Assembly (NCBI GenBank): GCA_036245525.1
Contig: BTPG01000001.1
Coordinates: forward strand, 174,194,078 to 174,258,077
Length of the DNA stretch: 64,000 nt
Direction: 5' to 3'
From: Semisulcospira habei
Taxonomy: Eukaryota; Mollusca; Gastropoda; Semisulcospiridae
The notes beneath the pieces are model-generated. The model was not told the DNA's origin and did no database searches. It saw only the letters and a list, made by a program, of their open reading frames with translations. Made by a program: the position numbers and the translations under genes. Positions 44,294 to 54,251 of this stretch are shown one piece after another (position 1 is the stretch's first letter; every line of letters starts with the position of its first letter).

Positions 44294-44338
44294 AGTGAAC
44301 TGAAAGAACGCACTAACCGTTATCAGTCGCACATGCGT

Positions 44339-44558
44339 TAACCCTTATCATTCGGAATACACCAGTGTGTGAAATAAGTTTGACTAAAATAGTTCAATGG
44401 TAGTGCCAGAATAGCTTGGCGCCTCTAGGCGCCAAGCTATTCTGGCACCACCCTTGAACTAAAGCCATTGGTCTATATCCTCATCTGTAAGTACTATAAT
44501 GGCTGCATATGGCAGCGTACAAATTTGAATCTTTTAGCCTCAGTATGATAAGGGTTAA
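44339..44558 (+). mobile_element. Family B TTAA-bounded hairpin, variant subfamily
   Basis: 220 bp, TTAACCCTTATCATTCGG...CAGTATGATAAGGGTTAA. Core AGAATAGCTTGGCGCC and complement. The flanks (ACACCAGTGTGTGAAATAAG) differ from other B copies but match 52163-52387. Confidence 0.75.
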
Positions 44559-44589
44559 AAATCCCGGATAATCTTCGACAGGGTCAATG

Positions 44590-44850
44590 AAAAATAGGGA
44601 TTTCTTTTCGGAATCGAAGCGAAATAAAACGTAATTTGACGCTCTAAAACGCCTGTCGGTTGAACTGAAACCTAGGAAGTAATTTTGTCACAGTCAATGG
44701 AAAACATGGAATCTTTTCTTAACCGAACCGAAATAATGTACTTTAATACTTCCAGTCGGTCGTAAAACATGAACATTGTCAATGAAAATGCGGATGTTGC
44801 TTGAACCGAACCAAAATACATTTGTTTCCACCGAACGAGCGGAAAATTTC
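44590..44850 (+). repeat. Degenerate tandem repeat (about 90 bp, three units)
   Basis: GTCAATGAAAA-type starts and GAACCGAACCAAAATA-type ends recur three times with many substitutions. Confidence 0.45.
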
Positions 44851-44934
44851 AACTCAACTAAAATTAATGGTGTCCTCAGGTGACCCGTCAGTGTCGAAAT
44901 AAAAAAAGTCTCTCAGTGGTCAATTCCGCATAGA

Positions 44935-45025
44935 TTCTAATGAATGCATGCAGCGGTGCTGAAGCCCAGATTCTCATTAGCCCCTGCAGCTAAGGGGTTC
45001 ATGAGAATCTATGCCAATCGCATGC
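44935..45025. repeat. Hairpin related to family C
   Basis: GAATGCATGCAGC, then GATTCTCATTAGCCCCTGCA and the complement (GGGGTTCATGAGAATCTATG), then CGCATGCATTC. A longer outer stem replaces the usual C flanks. Confidence 0.5.
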
Positions 45026-45111
45026 ATTCTCAAAGCCTCCTGTGGCAGAGATCAGCTCCATTTAGATCCCGAGATTCAGGCAGTGTCACCTCTGAGATGA
45101 AGTCTGATTGT

Positions 45112-45206
45112 GTGACATCATGGAACCCACGGGTGATCACGCACTCCCTCGCCCTCCTCCGTCGGGCAAAGGAGTGATTGTCCGTGCGGGTTCCGCGATG
45201 TCTCTG
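45112..45206. repeat. Hairpin with GGAACCCACGG arms
   Basis: GACATCATGGAACCCACGGG...GTGCGGGTTCCGCGATGTC, with CACTCCCTCGCCC opposite GGGCAAAGGAGTG. Related to the hairpin at 20282. Confidence 0.5.
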
Positions 45207-45449
45207 TGAGCCCCGTAAACCTGTCAGTGTCAGTGACTGAATTTCCTCAGTACTAAAAAGTTTACTCTGAGAAGGAAGTGGGGGCGAGTGCTCGAGATTA
45301 TCTCGCCACAGGCTGCGGTAGAAAAATGCGTTTCCCGTAATGTGTATCGATTTAGGACCTGTTTTGAGCAAACACTATTTGGCAAGAAAAAAGTGGTCTT
45401 AAAGACAGGTGCTCTCTCAAGACAAGTTTTGAAGGACAAAAAGTGTCAC

Positions 45450-45513
45450 CTGTCATTAAAGACCATCATTTAGGTGGCGACTGCCACCTAAATGATGGTC
45501 TTTAATGACAGGC
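45450..45513. repeat. Perfect 30-bp-arm palindrome
   Basis: The arms begin CCTGTCATTAAAGACC, end TTTAGGTGGC and are exactly complementary around the loop GACT. No mismatch was seen over 30 bp. Confidence 0.75.
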
Positions 45514-45515
45514 GA

Positions 45516-46080
45516 TCTCACATAAAGGTGGTCGCTCAAAACAGATTCTGCTGCTTTGTGACACTTCAGAACCACAGCGGACCACCACACATTCATAAGA
45601 TTAAGACAATAAGAAAACTTGAATACCCACAGAAGTGAAAATTGTTTTGCATGTTCACACGTCTATAGTACCACAAGTAAAAAGACTGAGGAGGGATGAC
45701 GTGAATTACCCGCGTGACGTCTTCACAAGATCTCTGCTGCAAAGTTTCTTTGATATGGGATAGGGTGGCAGGGTGTGGGTGGGATGGGGTGGGGGTGCTG
45801 TAGCTTGGTGGTGATGGATTTTACTGTGCTGGAGGAAACGGAAGGGGGAGGTAATCGAATGGGAATAAAAGTCTGGAGTTGGAGCCGCTAACTCCTTCAC
45901 CGCAGTACACGTGGGTCAAATGGTTGTTGTGATGAGTCTGGTGTGCTAGTGTAGCCTCCGTGCTTGTCGCTCTCGCTTTTAGCTCCCACCGCTGGCCAGC
46001 AGTTCTGCGAAAAGGGGAGCAGAGTATGGCAGGCTCTTCCTGCCAGTACACAGCCTCTCCAATAACAAGCCTCACGTAGT
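45516..46080. other. No gene recognised
   Basis: Includes a G/T-rich block at 45760-45800. Apparently unique; no coding frame is supported. Confidence 0.4.
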
Positions 46081-46084
46081 GCAT

Positions 46085-46560
46085 CCTCGTGGCGACTCAC
46101 GGTAACCGAGCACCTTACGGACTCGGGCTGAACTCGGAGGAGATCTGGCCCCCAGACATGCGGCATGCAGGTCCATCGGTGTGTGGGCACGCCCCGATGT
46201 CCAATGAACAGATCCCCAACTATGGGTAAATAGCCTACTGCCTTGTGGGTGCCTTGGGAGAGGCAAAGGGTAGAGGAGTAAACCCTATACAAATCCGGGC
46301 AGGGATGCTCGATAGCCTTGGTTGGCAAATCTCCTTCGAGAAGGAAAACTCCGAGAAAAAAAACCTGAGTAGATCGGACTCATAAGCCTTGGTCGGCAAC
46401 CCATCTAGGAGAAGGACACTCCAAAAAACAAACCATCCTGTGCTCCCAGGAAAGGCCTTTTGACCAGGAGAAGGGTGAGGTAACCCCGACAGAAACCCCG
46501 AGTGCTGAAGACGGAGGTACTGAGCTGCACAGCGCACTCTAATAAACCACAGTACCACGC
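46085..46560. other. GC-richer unassigned block, possible retroelement 5' region
   Basis: Two imperfect internal repeats carry AGCCTTGGTTGGCAA / AGCCTTGGTCGGCAA, each followed by a GAGAAGGAAAACTCC-type motif. Composition changes sharply from the flanks. No domain was recognised on either strand, although the minus strand has a 143-codon open stretch (46328-45897). A retrotransposon 5' UTR is one possibility. Confidence 0.25.
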
Positions 46561-46841
46561 ATATGCAGCCGTATGACACTTGGAGATGGATTCAACCGCA
46601 GTACACGCGTGCTATCACTGTTTTCCACCACCAATGAATTCGTTAGACTGATTTGTGACTTTTGATTTTAAGTCCCTTCTATTTACAGAAGAGACTTTTT
46701 AGGATGGATCGCGGTGGGGCGAATTTAATAGCATGTCCATGATGTAAAAGGCGACAACTGAAGTAACAATTTAAAAATTACATGTCTAGTTACGCTAACC
46801 TCGCTGCTGAACGTACATTTGGCGCAAAAGGCCGTATGTGC

Positions 46842-46842
<1 letters not shown>

Positions 46843-46930
<88 letters not shown>
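46843..46930 (+). repeat. GT microsatellite
   Basis: A pure GT tract of about 85 bp. Confidence 0.95.
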
Positions 46931-47959
46931 TAGACACGAGAATCTCAGATATTGCTGTACGCACAAGCTTGAAACTGGGCGAAATACTTTATTCAAGGGG
47001 AGCCTAAGAGAGCCTCTGAGCATGCTGTAACTGGATATCTCATTGAAGACATAAAAGATCGTTTCTAGAAAGCGGTTGACCCAGATTAGAGTCCGAAATT
47101 TGGGTATAGCTAGTTTGAAGAAAGACATTGGATGGTTTCGTTAGCCATCTTCGTACCTCTTCAACCTTTTGAATAATAATTATTTCATTTTTGCAAGGTT
47201 TGAGCCACCATATACTCCCATCAAACATACAGCCCTGGATGAGGCTGTGTGGAACAAAACAGTCAGCCCTGGAAGAGGCTGCGTGTCTTTTGGATGAGTG
47301 ACGTAAAACATCAATTTCGTCACTGTGTACACGGCGTCGTGAGACTAGCGATGCCATGACGTCCAGCTTACAGTGACGTCATTTTGCTGCTCGTGCTATT
47401 TTTCTTCAGAATTCTTGTCGCTTCTCCTGACCACAGAGCGTACTAATGGCGGGAAGCGCCGTGTGTCTGTCTTTATTTGTATGTGCCGGCATGTGTGTTG
47501 ATCAGAGGTTGGCTTAGAGAGGAGGGAAATGGATCAGAATGATAAGCTTAAAAATATGAACAACTCTGAATGTTCCTAAAAGAGAAACACATGTGAGCTC
47601 CGAACAGTACGGTAGACTTTGGGATGAAATCCTCGTTTTCTTTACTAGGAGATACTTCAACATCAGAATAAGGTCAAACACAAAAGGTAGAGACCCTGGA
47701 CAGCGAGGACAGCTCTCATATAAAAGGGACTTAGTAGATTATGGTTCATCCCATCTTGTTATTTCAGTAAGGTCAATTGCACGCATTACGCAAGATGACA
47801 TAGCTTCTAGTAAAATGAGATTTACATCCCTTGTTGAATGAGAGTTACCTTACTTGTTGCATGACAGGGTGGCTAGGGTTACATGCCCGTGGCAAATGGA
47901 AATTCGTTTTGTAAAAAAAAAATCCGTTGTCCCCATTAGATAACACTCTCTTAGAATCG
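46931..47959. other. No gene recognised
   Basis: Apparently unique. Two small open stretches (minus 47357-47040, plus 47593-47841) have no recognised domain. A short repeat CAGCCCTGGATGAGGCTG / CAGCCCTGGAAGAGGCTG lies at 47230-47272. Confidence 0.35.
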
Positions 47960-48028
47960 AACGTAATGTACAAAAGGCATATCTCTACATGTGCCCCGCA
48001 GGATGCGAGATGTAGATATATGCCTCTC
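47960..48028. mobile_element. Diverged family C-like hairpin
   Basis: AAAGGCATATCTCTACATGT...CGAGATGTAGATATATGCCT with CCCCGCAGGATGCG in the centre. Confidence 0.4.
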
Positions 48029-48230
48029 GCTGGTTCCATTTATGTCTTGCTATGATGAAAGCGGTATGGATGGGGGCATCCAAAAGATGTGTATATCCTC
48101 ACCGGAACCGATGTCATTGGGTCTGTGTGTGTGTTTTTTTGTGTTTTTTTTCCCCTCGGGTTACACATATTCGGCAGAACAGAAACCTGTCCGGCTATTT
48201 TGTCTTCATTTGGAAAAAAACAGTGTATCC

Positions 48231-48289
48231 ATTTTTGTGAAAAGCGACATTTGAATGTATTCATTGAAAATGTCGCTTTTCACAAAAGT
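48231..48289. repeat. Hairpin
   Basis: TTTTTGTGAAAAGCGACATT and AATGTCGCTTTTCACAAAAG are complementary arms around a short loop. Confidence 0.6.
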
Positions 48290-48411
48290 GGAAATACCGG
48301 CGTTTGTCAAATCATGGCAGTTGTTCATATCCTTTCCTCGCGGATCATCCGTTTACAACGGTCAAGGAGGAGTGACGAGTAGTTGGATGCCGAGATAACC
48401 ATTAACCCGTT

Positions 48412-48729
48412 CAGTGCGAGTGGACGCAGACTATAATCTTTGTTATTTCAACACCAGAGACCCCTAGCTGTCTCAGGAACATGGATTCAAAGCGATGTTA
48501 GCAAGAAAGTGGTGTTAGCAATGAATCCCCCCCCCCCCCCTTCCATTCCGTTAAATAAATTGTGTTGTAACTGTCTTTTATAAGCGTGTTTCTTTCTCCT
48601 TTGGGTACTTCTTTCGTGTTAGCAAGGGACATCGATCCTCATGAGCCCCCACAACTGCGGGGGCTCATGAGGATCTATACCTCGTGCAGCTGGGTGGTGT
48701 TCAACTTTTCTCGGCTCTGAACAGGTTAA
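48412..48729 (+). mobile_element. Family C TTAA-bounded hairpin carrying a Penelope insertion
   Basis: TTAACCCGTTCAGTGCGAG...CTCTGAACAGGTTAA with intact TTAA at both ends. It is 318 bp long. Removing the Penelope fragment and one target copy (104 bp) leaves 214 bp, the normal family C length. Confidence 0.75.
48522..48615 (+). mobile_element. 5'-truncated Penelope tail with 10-bp target duplication
   Basis: Contains TAAATAAATTGTGTTGTAAC, AAGCGTGTTTCTTTCTCC and GGGTACTTCTTTC, the Penelope end. It is flanked by GTGTTAGCAA at 48512-48521 and 48616-48625. The left part is a C run. Confidence 0.65.
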
Positions 48730-48737
48730 TGCCGGTT

Positions 48738-48990
48738 AGGAGGCAGTAGAAGAAGGCACCGCCTCGGTTAGTTTGGGGTGTAACGTCCGCGGCATCAGAG
48801 TGATCTGTAATTGATTGCTTTAATGGGTTGGTTATGTGGGACATGGATAGCTGTTGCCTATGGAGTACTACCTGAACACTGCTCAATTCCGTCACACTGC
48901 AACTGTGCCACTTTGATTTACCAGGACCTTTCAAGGAAAATGTTATGTAGAGCAAGCCCTGTTTTGCCTGAGCTATCGCTCTAGACTTCG
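48738..48990 (-). mobile_element. tRNA-derived SINE1, internally deleted head
   Basis: Minus-strand order: degenerate tRNA-like head with an A-box remnant (complement of CCTGAGCTAT), body with TCAAAGTGGCACAGTT, and GTTCAGGTAGTACTCCATAG, then the tail GACGTTACACCCCAAACTAA. It matches the SINE1 copy at 52408-53125. Confidence 0.55.
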
Positions 48991-49096
48991 CGTACGTCTC
49001 CTTTGCTTTCGGAGGTGCACTGGCGGGTCTTGAGGGTGAATGTGAAAGACCCCTCCTCTGCACCCCCCCCCCCTAGCACTGTCACAGACACAATCA

Positions 49097-49121
49097 CACA
49101 CACACACACACACACACACAC
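49097..49121 (+). repeat. Short CA tract
   Basis: About 12 CA units, preceded by a C run at 49062-49072. Confidence 0.85.
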
Positions 49122-49206
49122 TCCACCCACCCACCCTCCGCCGTCCTTACTCCCAACTTGTTTTTGTTGTTTAATTTTCAAGCGCAGATCCCTTTTGCTT
49201 AAAAAA

Positions 49207-49360
49207 ATCCAGAGCAAAAAGGTGACTGGCCGAGCGTGTGCAATGCAAGGGAGAACCCAGCAAAGAAAGAAACACGCTTAAAAAGACAGTTACAACACAA
49301 CTTCGTTGTAAGTGTCTTTTCTATGCGTGTTTCTTTCACAGTTGGGTTCTGTTTTGCTTT
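49207..49360. mobile_element. Two Penelope 3' tails head to head, short
   Basis: Minus tail (AAAAAGGTGACTGGCCGAGC, GAGAACCCAGCAAAGAAAG) and plus tail (GCGTGTTTCTTTCACAGTTG, GGTTCTGTTTTGC) meet near 49310, where only about 60 bp of each remain. Confidence 0.65.
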
Positions 49361-49799
49361 TAAATCCTCCCCCCTTCCCTTCCGTTATCTGTGAGAAGAG
49401 CACTTATAATCCCCCCCCCCACCCACCCACCCACCTTCCCCCACCAACCGGGCCTCCACACGAGGGCTACGAACCCCAGACGCCACCCCCGTCACGGAAT
49501 TTTTAACTGATCCGCCCTCCGCTGTGCATGAGGTGCTTACAAATCATTCACAGTTTGCAGTGTACCCATTTTTTCCCAGTGTACAAATTCCACTAAAAGG
49601 CTTGAGACAGACTTAAAAGTGCGACAAAAGCGGTGTCAGTAAGAATGGGGATGGTCACGCGATATTAAAGGCCACTGACTCACGACCCGGCGAAAGTTAG
49701 ACACGCAACTGACACAAACTTGTCCAGTATTGCCCGCGGCTAGAAAAGCGAAACTCTTTCTCACGGCAGATCCGCTGTTGCAGACATTTCAATAGGCAC
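49361..49799. other. No gene recognised
   Basis: C-rich block 49408-49460, otherwise apparently unique. Confidence 0.4.
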
Positions 49800-49890
49800 G
49801 GAAACAACAAGAGACATAGTTCCTCATGAGCCCCCGCAGTCGCGGGGGCTCATGAGGATCTATGTCTCTTGCATTTGGGTGATGGCCGCT
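49800..49890 (+). mobile_element. Family C hairpin
   Basis: AACAAGAGACATAGTTCCTC...GAGGATCTATGTCTCTTG with CGCAGTCGCG loop, then TTTGGGTGATGG. Terminal TTAA sites were not located. Confidence 0.6.
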
Positions 49891-50102
49891 GTGTACCGCA
49901 AGCCATCATACATTTAGGTCATTGATGCAGGTTACGCGCATGCCCGCAGGAGGAAGCGCAAGTGAATCATATGAGAATGGCGCGGGTCAATGACGCAATG
50001 TTCGGCGCCGAAAGCAAAGAGTGAACGAAAACAATTACAGAACGTCAAAAAAGAAGATTTTTAAAATTCTGTTTTGCTGTTAGTTGTAAATCTGTACCGA
50101 TT

Positions 50103-50245
50103 GCGGGAGTATTCCTCAGACATACGCATCGGGTAATACGCCAAATGTACGCTTCTATTCAAATGAGATGCTTAGCATCTCATTTGAATAGAAGTATACT
50201 TGTGGCGTACTCGCCGAGTGGATATATCTGAGGGGTACTCCCGCA
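50103..50245. repeat. Long palindrome (about 143 bp)
   Basis: Outer arms TTGCGGGAGTATTCCTCAGA and TCTGAGGGGTACTCCCGCAA. Inner arms TTCTATTCAAATGAGATGC and GCATCTCATTTGAATAGAA meet at TTAG. It matches none of the other hairpin families. Confidence 0.65.
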
Positions 50246-50359
50246 AACGCCACGAGAATTATCGAATCGTGCATTAAACAAAATATTGTTAGCATATTTC
50301 TTTCCATATTTGATCATTAGAACTGTGCTATGCATCTGACTTGCTTGTAAACACTGTTG

Positions 50360-50566
50360 TACGTGTACTAGTACACACCACAGCAAGACATGGATCGTGC
50401 ATGACAGTTCAAGGGTGGTGCCAGAATAGCTTGGCGCCCATAGGCGCCAAGCTATTCTGGCACCACCCTTGAACTATCATGCTCGATCTGTCTCTAGAAT
50501 TGTAATACAGTCCTTCAGAGGGCAACTTCAAAATTTGATGATTTCGGTCCTGGTAGAGTGCGTTAA
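50360..50566 (-). mobile_element. Family B hairpin, TTAA at right end
   Basis: Hairpin AGAATAGCTTGGCGCC and complement, right flank CTTCAGAGGGCAACTTC, ending GGTAGAGTGCGTTAA. The left end is degraded. Confidence 0.65.
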
Positions 50567-50611
50567 AGGGAAATGTGGTTTGCAATATTTCCTGTATAAA
50601 TGTTGTATGTC

Positions 50612-50815
50612 TTAACCACTCACCGCCTGTTGACGTAGAGTGGACGCAGAGTGTGTCTTTGCAATCTTACGTTGATTCAATACCAAAGAGCCCAAGACGT
50701 AAAAATGGTGTCAGAAAGGGGCATAGATCCTCATGAGCCCCCGCAACTGCGGGGGCTCAGCTATGCCTTTTGCAGTTGGAGCGTGTTCGTATTTTCTCGG
50801 CCGTCAAGGGATTAA
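50612..50815 (+). mobile_element. Family C TTAA-bounded hairpin, right arm trimmed
   Basis: 204 bp, TTAACCACTCACCGCC...CCGTCAAGGGATTAA. The right arm has lost part of GAGGATCT (CTCAGCTATGCC), so the outer stem is incomplete. Confidence 0.7.
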
Positions 50816-51065
50816 AATAATGCTAAAAAAACCCGGGCCCCCTCTAAAATATGAATGTCGTAAAAAATGACAAAGACTTTTCTGCTCTTTTTTTCTTTTC
50901 TTTGCACGTCGAAAGGTTTCACCGATGCTCAAAGGGGTCTTTAGACAACGTCTGTTTAGTCAGATGAATTGTAACAGGAAGGGTAGAAAAGTCTTAGTTT
51001 GAGACAAGACAACATTGAGAACTTAAACCGGCAAAATTTTGCAGTTCAAACCCGCCTTGGTGAAG

Positions 51066-51170
51066 ATCGCTTTGACCCCCTCCCTGACGACGTACGTGTA
51101 ATCGCTTTGACCCCTTCCCTGACGACGTACGTGTAATCGCTTTGACCCCCTCCCTGACGACGTACGCGTA
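51066..51170 (+). repeat. 35-bp tandem triplication
   Basis: Three copies of ATCGCTTTGACCCC...CCCTGACGACGTACGTGTA at 51066, 51101 and 51136. Confidence 0.9.
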
Positions 51171-51171
51171 A

Positions 51172-51356
51172 TTCGTTTCTGAAATCTGCGTTCACTGAAC
51201 GGCCCAAAAGTCACTAGCGTCCTAGAACGTGGACATAAAGAGGTCTGAGCAAGAGGCATAGATCCTCATGTGCCCCCGCGACTGCGGGGGCACATGAGGA
51301 TCTATGCCTCTTGCAGTAAGAGAGCGTTCACTTTTTTCTCGGTAGTGAAGGGGCGA
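51172..51356 (+). mobile_element. Family C hairpin with paired ATGTG/CACAT change
   Basis: Hairpin CCTCATGTGCCCCCGCG / CGGGGGCACATGAGG. The usual GAGC/GCTC pair is changed on both arms. The right flank ends GGTAGTGAAGGGGCG; TTAA is lost. Confidence 0.6.
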
Positions 51357-51365
51357 AACACCTCC

Positions 51366-51512
51366 AGTAATTTCCTACAGACATAAATGGACACACGTCT
51401 TGTCCGTCGCTAGCTTAACCATTACACACATAAATGGACGCACGTCTTGTCCATCTCTAGCTTAACCATTACACACATAAATGGACGCACGTCTTGTCCA
51501 TCTCTAGCTTAA
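51366..51512 (+). repeat. 47-bp tandem triplication
   Basis: Three copies with ACATAAATGGACGCACGTCT and CTCTAGCTTAACCATTACAC at 51381, 51428 and 51475. The unit ends in the same TTAACCATTACAC that starts the family C copy at 51509. Confidence 0.85.
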
Positions 51513-51721
51513 CCATTACACTGTCGATAAAAGCTGAACACCACACAAATGCAAGCGGTATAGATCCTCATGAGCCCCCGCATTTACGGGGGCTCATGAG
51601 GATCTATGTCTCTTGTAGAAACCACTTTGCATCTGTGTTCCTTGGAATGGCGGGGCTCTTTGGCGTCGAATTAAGACATATAATAGAAACGCACTCTGTG
51701 TCAGCTGGCAGTTCAAATTAA
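51509..51721 (-). mobile_element. Family C TTAA-bounded hairpin
   Basis: 213 bp, TTAACCATTACACTGTCG...CAGTTCAAATTAA. Hairpin GATCCTCATGAGCCCCCGC / GCGGGGGC-type arms with loop ATTTAC. Long arm at right (GGGGCTCTTTGGCGTCGAAT). Confidence 0.65.
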
Positions 51722-52162
51722 TAACGAATAATGGTTCAAATTAATAACGATTTATTCTGTCGCTGTCTGCGGTACCTCGGTATCGGTACCCCTCCACCCG
51801 CCCCTTTACCCCCACCACTTACCCCCCGCCCCCGCCCTTGCCCGCCACCCATCCCCGCCCCTCCCCCCCCCCCCCCCCGGGTCACTAGACCAAGTAAAAC
51901 TAGCTTATCTATACATATCACAAATCCCAGCTAATCCATGATCATTAAAAATGAAATAGGGACCACAAATGGAATTTAGTCAGTCAGAGTCGGTGACAAT
52001 TTGTACTGCGTGGAACCAGCTTTTTGTCTCTAGAAATTTTAAGAACTTAAACATTCCAGCGACAAAAATAAAAACTTCATTTATGCTGTTTGCGCCGTCT
52101 TTCACTTTTCTTGAACATAGGCGCACCATCGGCGTGAGATAATGTTTACTGCTCCCACACCT
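51722..52162. other. No gene recognised
   Basis: C-rich block at 51786-51878, otherwise apparently unique. Confidence 0.4.
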
Positions 52163-52387
52163 GTAACCCATATCACACTGAGGCTCAAAGCTTCAAATTT
52201 GTACACTGCCATATGCAAGCTGCATTATAGTACTTACAGATAAGGATATAGACCAAAGGCTTTAGTTCAAGGGTGGTGCCAGAATAGCTTGGCGCCTAGA
52301 GGCGCCAAGCTATTCTGGCACTACCCTTGAACTATTTTAGTCAAACTTATTTCACACACTGGTGTATTCTGAATGATAAAGGTTATA
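52163..52387 (-). mobile_element. Family B hairpin, variant subfamily
   Basis: 225 bp, GTAACCCATATCACACTG...TGAATGATAAAGGTTAT. It is the reverse-orientation relative of 44339-44558. Both TTAA ends carry one change. Confidence 0.7.
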
Positions 52388-52407
52388 CAAACAATCAAGA
52401 CACTTTT

Positions 52408-53125
52408 GGTTGGTTAGTTCGGGGTTTAACGTCCACGACACCGAAGTGATAATGGACGGCCCTGACGGGCGGGTTATGGGGGACAGGGAGATCTATTGCC
52501 TATGGAGTAATAATAATAATAATGCATAGCATTTATATGGCGCATTTCTCATATAATATAACTCAATGCGCAGAATGTAGCCGCGAACTGAACCCAACAA
52601 GCACGCTCACGTGAATCACACGCATTCACTCACACACTGTACGTAAACACAGAACATTCACGTGGTGCTAAGGGCAAGCTCAAGCGAGCTACTGACGGTA
52701 TTTGGAAATCGTTTTGTATTTGAAATTTTATTAAGTTGGCTGAAACTGATACCAAAGTGGAGGGGGAGGAAGAGCCGGAGTACCCGGAGAAAGAACCCCC
52801 GACGGTCCGCCCGAATTAACGGTGACACTTTCTAGAGGAGAAAAATCCGACGCCGGAACCCGGAATCGAACCTCGCACCTTTAGCATTGGTGGCAGGCGC
52901 CTTAACCACTGCGCCACGGACCGCCCCAGTACGACCTGAACACTGATCAATTCCGGCACACTGGAACTGTGCCACTTTGATTTGACGAACATGTTATTGA
53001 ACAAGCCCGTCTTTTTTCGCTGGATTGCGAGTCCAGCTACCGGGGCCGGGACTCGAACCCATGACCCGGCGATTCCCTTCGCTTTCTTGCTCCGACGCTT
53101 AACCGCCTGAGCTATTTCAGACTGC
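52408..53125 (-). mobile_element. tRNA-derived SINE1, split by SINE2
   Basis: Minus strand. The head carries an A box (TAGCTCAGGCGG, complement at 53103-53114) and a B box (GGGTTCGAGTCC, complement at 53049-53060). The body has CAAAGTGGCACAGTTCCAG and the tail ACGTTAAACCCCGAACTAA. The SINE2 copy at 52506-52925 is inserted in it. The uninterrupted body at 48738-48990 shows the original junction (GTACTCCATAG). Confidence 0.7.
52506..52925 (-). mobile_element. tRNA-derived SINE2 inserted in SINE1
   Basis: Minus strand. The head reads GGGGCGGTCCGTGGCGCAGT with A box TGGCGCAGTGG (complement 52906-52916) and B box GGTTCGATTCC (complement 52862-52872). The body contains CACGTGAGCGTGCTTGTTGG and a LINE-type tail (ATATAAATGCTATGC) with ATT repeats. 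AGTA flanks both sides. A headless copy is at 57790. Confidence 0.7.
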
Positions 53126-53394
53126 AAAGACACTTGTTGGAACTGGTTCTTACTTGATCGCCGTTTACACCAACACTTGAGAAGCTCTCAGTAATGGTTA
53201 GCGGTGCTCTTTACTAAAAACTTAATCTTGTTAGAAGCAGACTTGCATACACATTGTTAAGAAACTCAAATAGAATCTAGTCTGATACGTAGACTCAAAT
53301 AGAATTTCGTCTGATGCGACCATTTTCAGACAAAAGTTCAACAATAAAGACCAAATGGAATTCTGTCAACTGTCCCCGCTTTGCATTGACCGTC

Positions 53395-53500
53395 TGCAAG
53401 TACAATAGATTCTCGTGATGCCCGGCAAGTACAATAGATTCTCGTGATGCCCGGCAAGATGCAGGGGCTCGTGAGTATCTACGCCTCTTGCTAGGAATGC
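53395..53500 (+). mobile_element. Family C fragment with 29-bp duplication
   Basis: CAAGTACAATAGATTCTCGT plus GATGCCCGG occurs twice in tandem, followed by the right arm GCTCGTGAGTATCTACGCCT. Confidence 0.5.
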
Positions 53501-53636
53501 ATTGGACTCGTTTACATCCTCAGACAGAAACAGAAAACTCAAACTGGTTCAGGTTTCAGACTGCAGACGTCGTATTGATACTATTGTTAGACAAAATCTC
53601 ATTGGCTGTACGTAACGTGTTTACTGTTGCATGGCT

Positions 53637-53841
53637 TTAACCACTTGACTGCTAGGACATGACGAACAATATCCCTGATCTGCAAGAGGCATAGATCCTC
53701 ATGAGCCACCGCATTTGCGAGGGCTCATGAGGATGTCTTGTAGACTCTAATTTTGTATACATGTGCCTTGGCCTTTTTTGGCGTCGATCTAACAATCATT
53801 TCAGAAGGACAAATTGCGATCAATGGCTGGGAAGAGGTTAA
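53637..53841 (-). mobile_element. Family C TTAA-bounded hairpin
   Basis: 205 bp, TTAACCACTTGACTGCTAGG...GGCTGGGAAGAGGTTAA with TTAA intact at both ends. The right arm of the hairpin is shortened (GAGGATGTCTTG). Confidence 0.75.
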
Positions 53842-54075
53842 ATGCAAATATGCGTAACGCGATGCGCAAATGGAGTCCAACGGGCTTTCTTTAAAAGCAA
53901 ACCATAAGTGACTGATCGCCGAGTGGTAAACTTGATAGAGTTTATTTTTTGGTGTCTTTTGTTTTGTCTAGATACAGAAACTTGTTCTCAGCACATTTAG
54001 GGAACCAACTGTACTGCGACCTACTGAAGTTTAGTTGCCTGAGGAATAGTCCCCCACTCACCCACGGACACGAGC

Positions 54076-54210
54076 ACGCACGCAAACACAAATGCACACA
54101 CACCCGCGCGAGCGCACGTGCACACACGCAAGCACACCCACATATACGCACACACGCACGCACACACGCTCACACACACACACGCACGCATGAAGGCACG
54201 CACGCACGCG

Positions 54211-54251
<41 letters not shown>

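Noticed and set aside
45897..46328. 143-codon minus-strand frame
   Set aside because: No recognised domain; it overlaps a repetitive-looking block and has no supporting signals.
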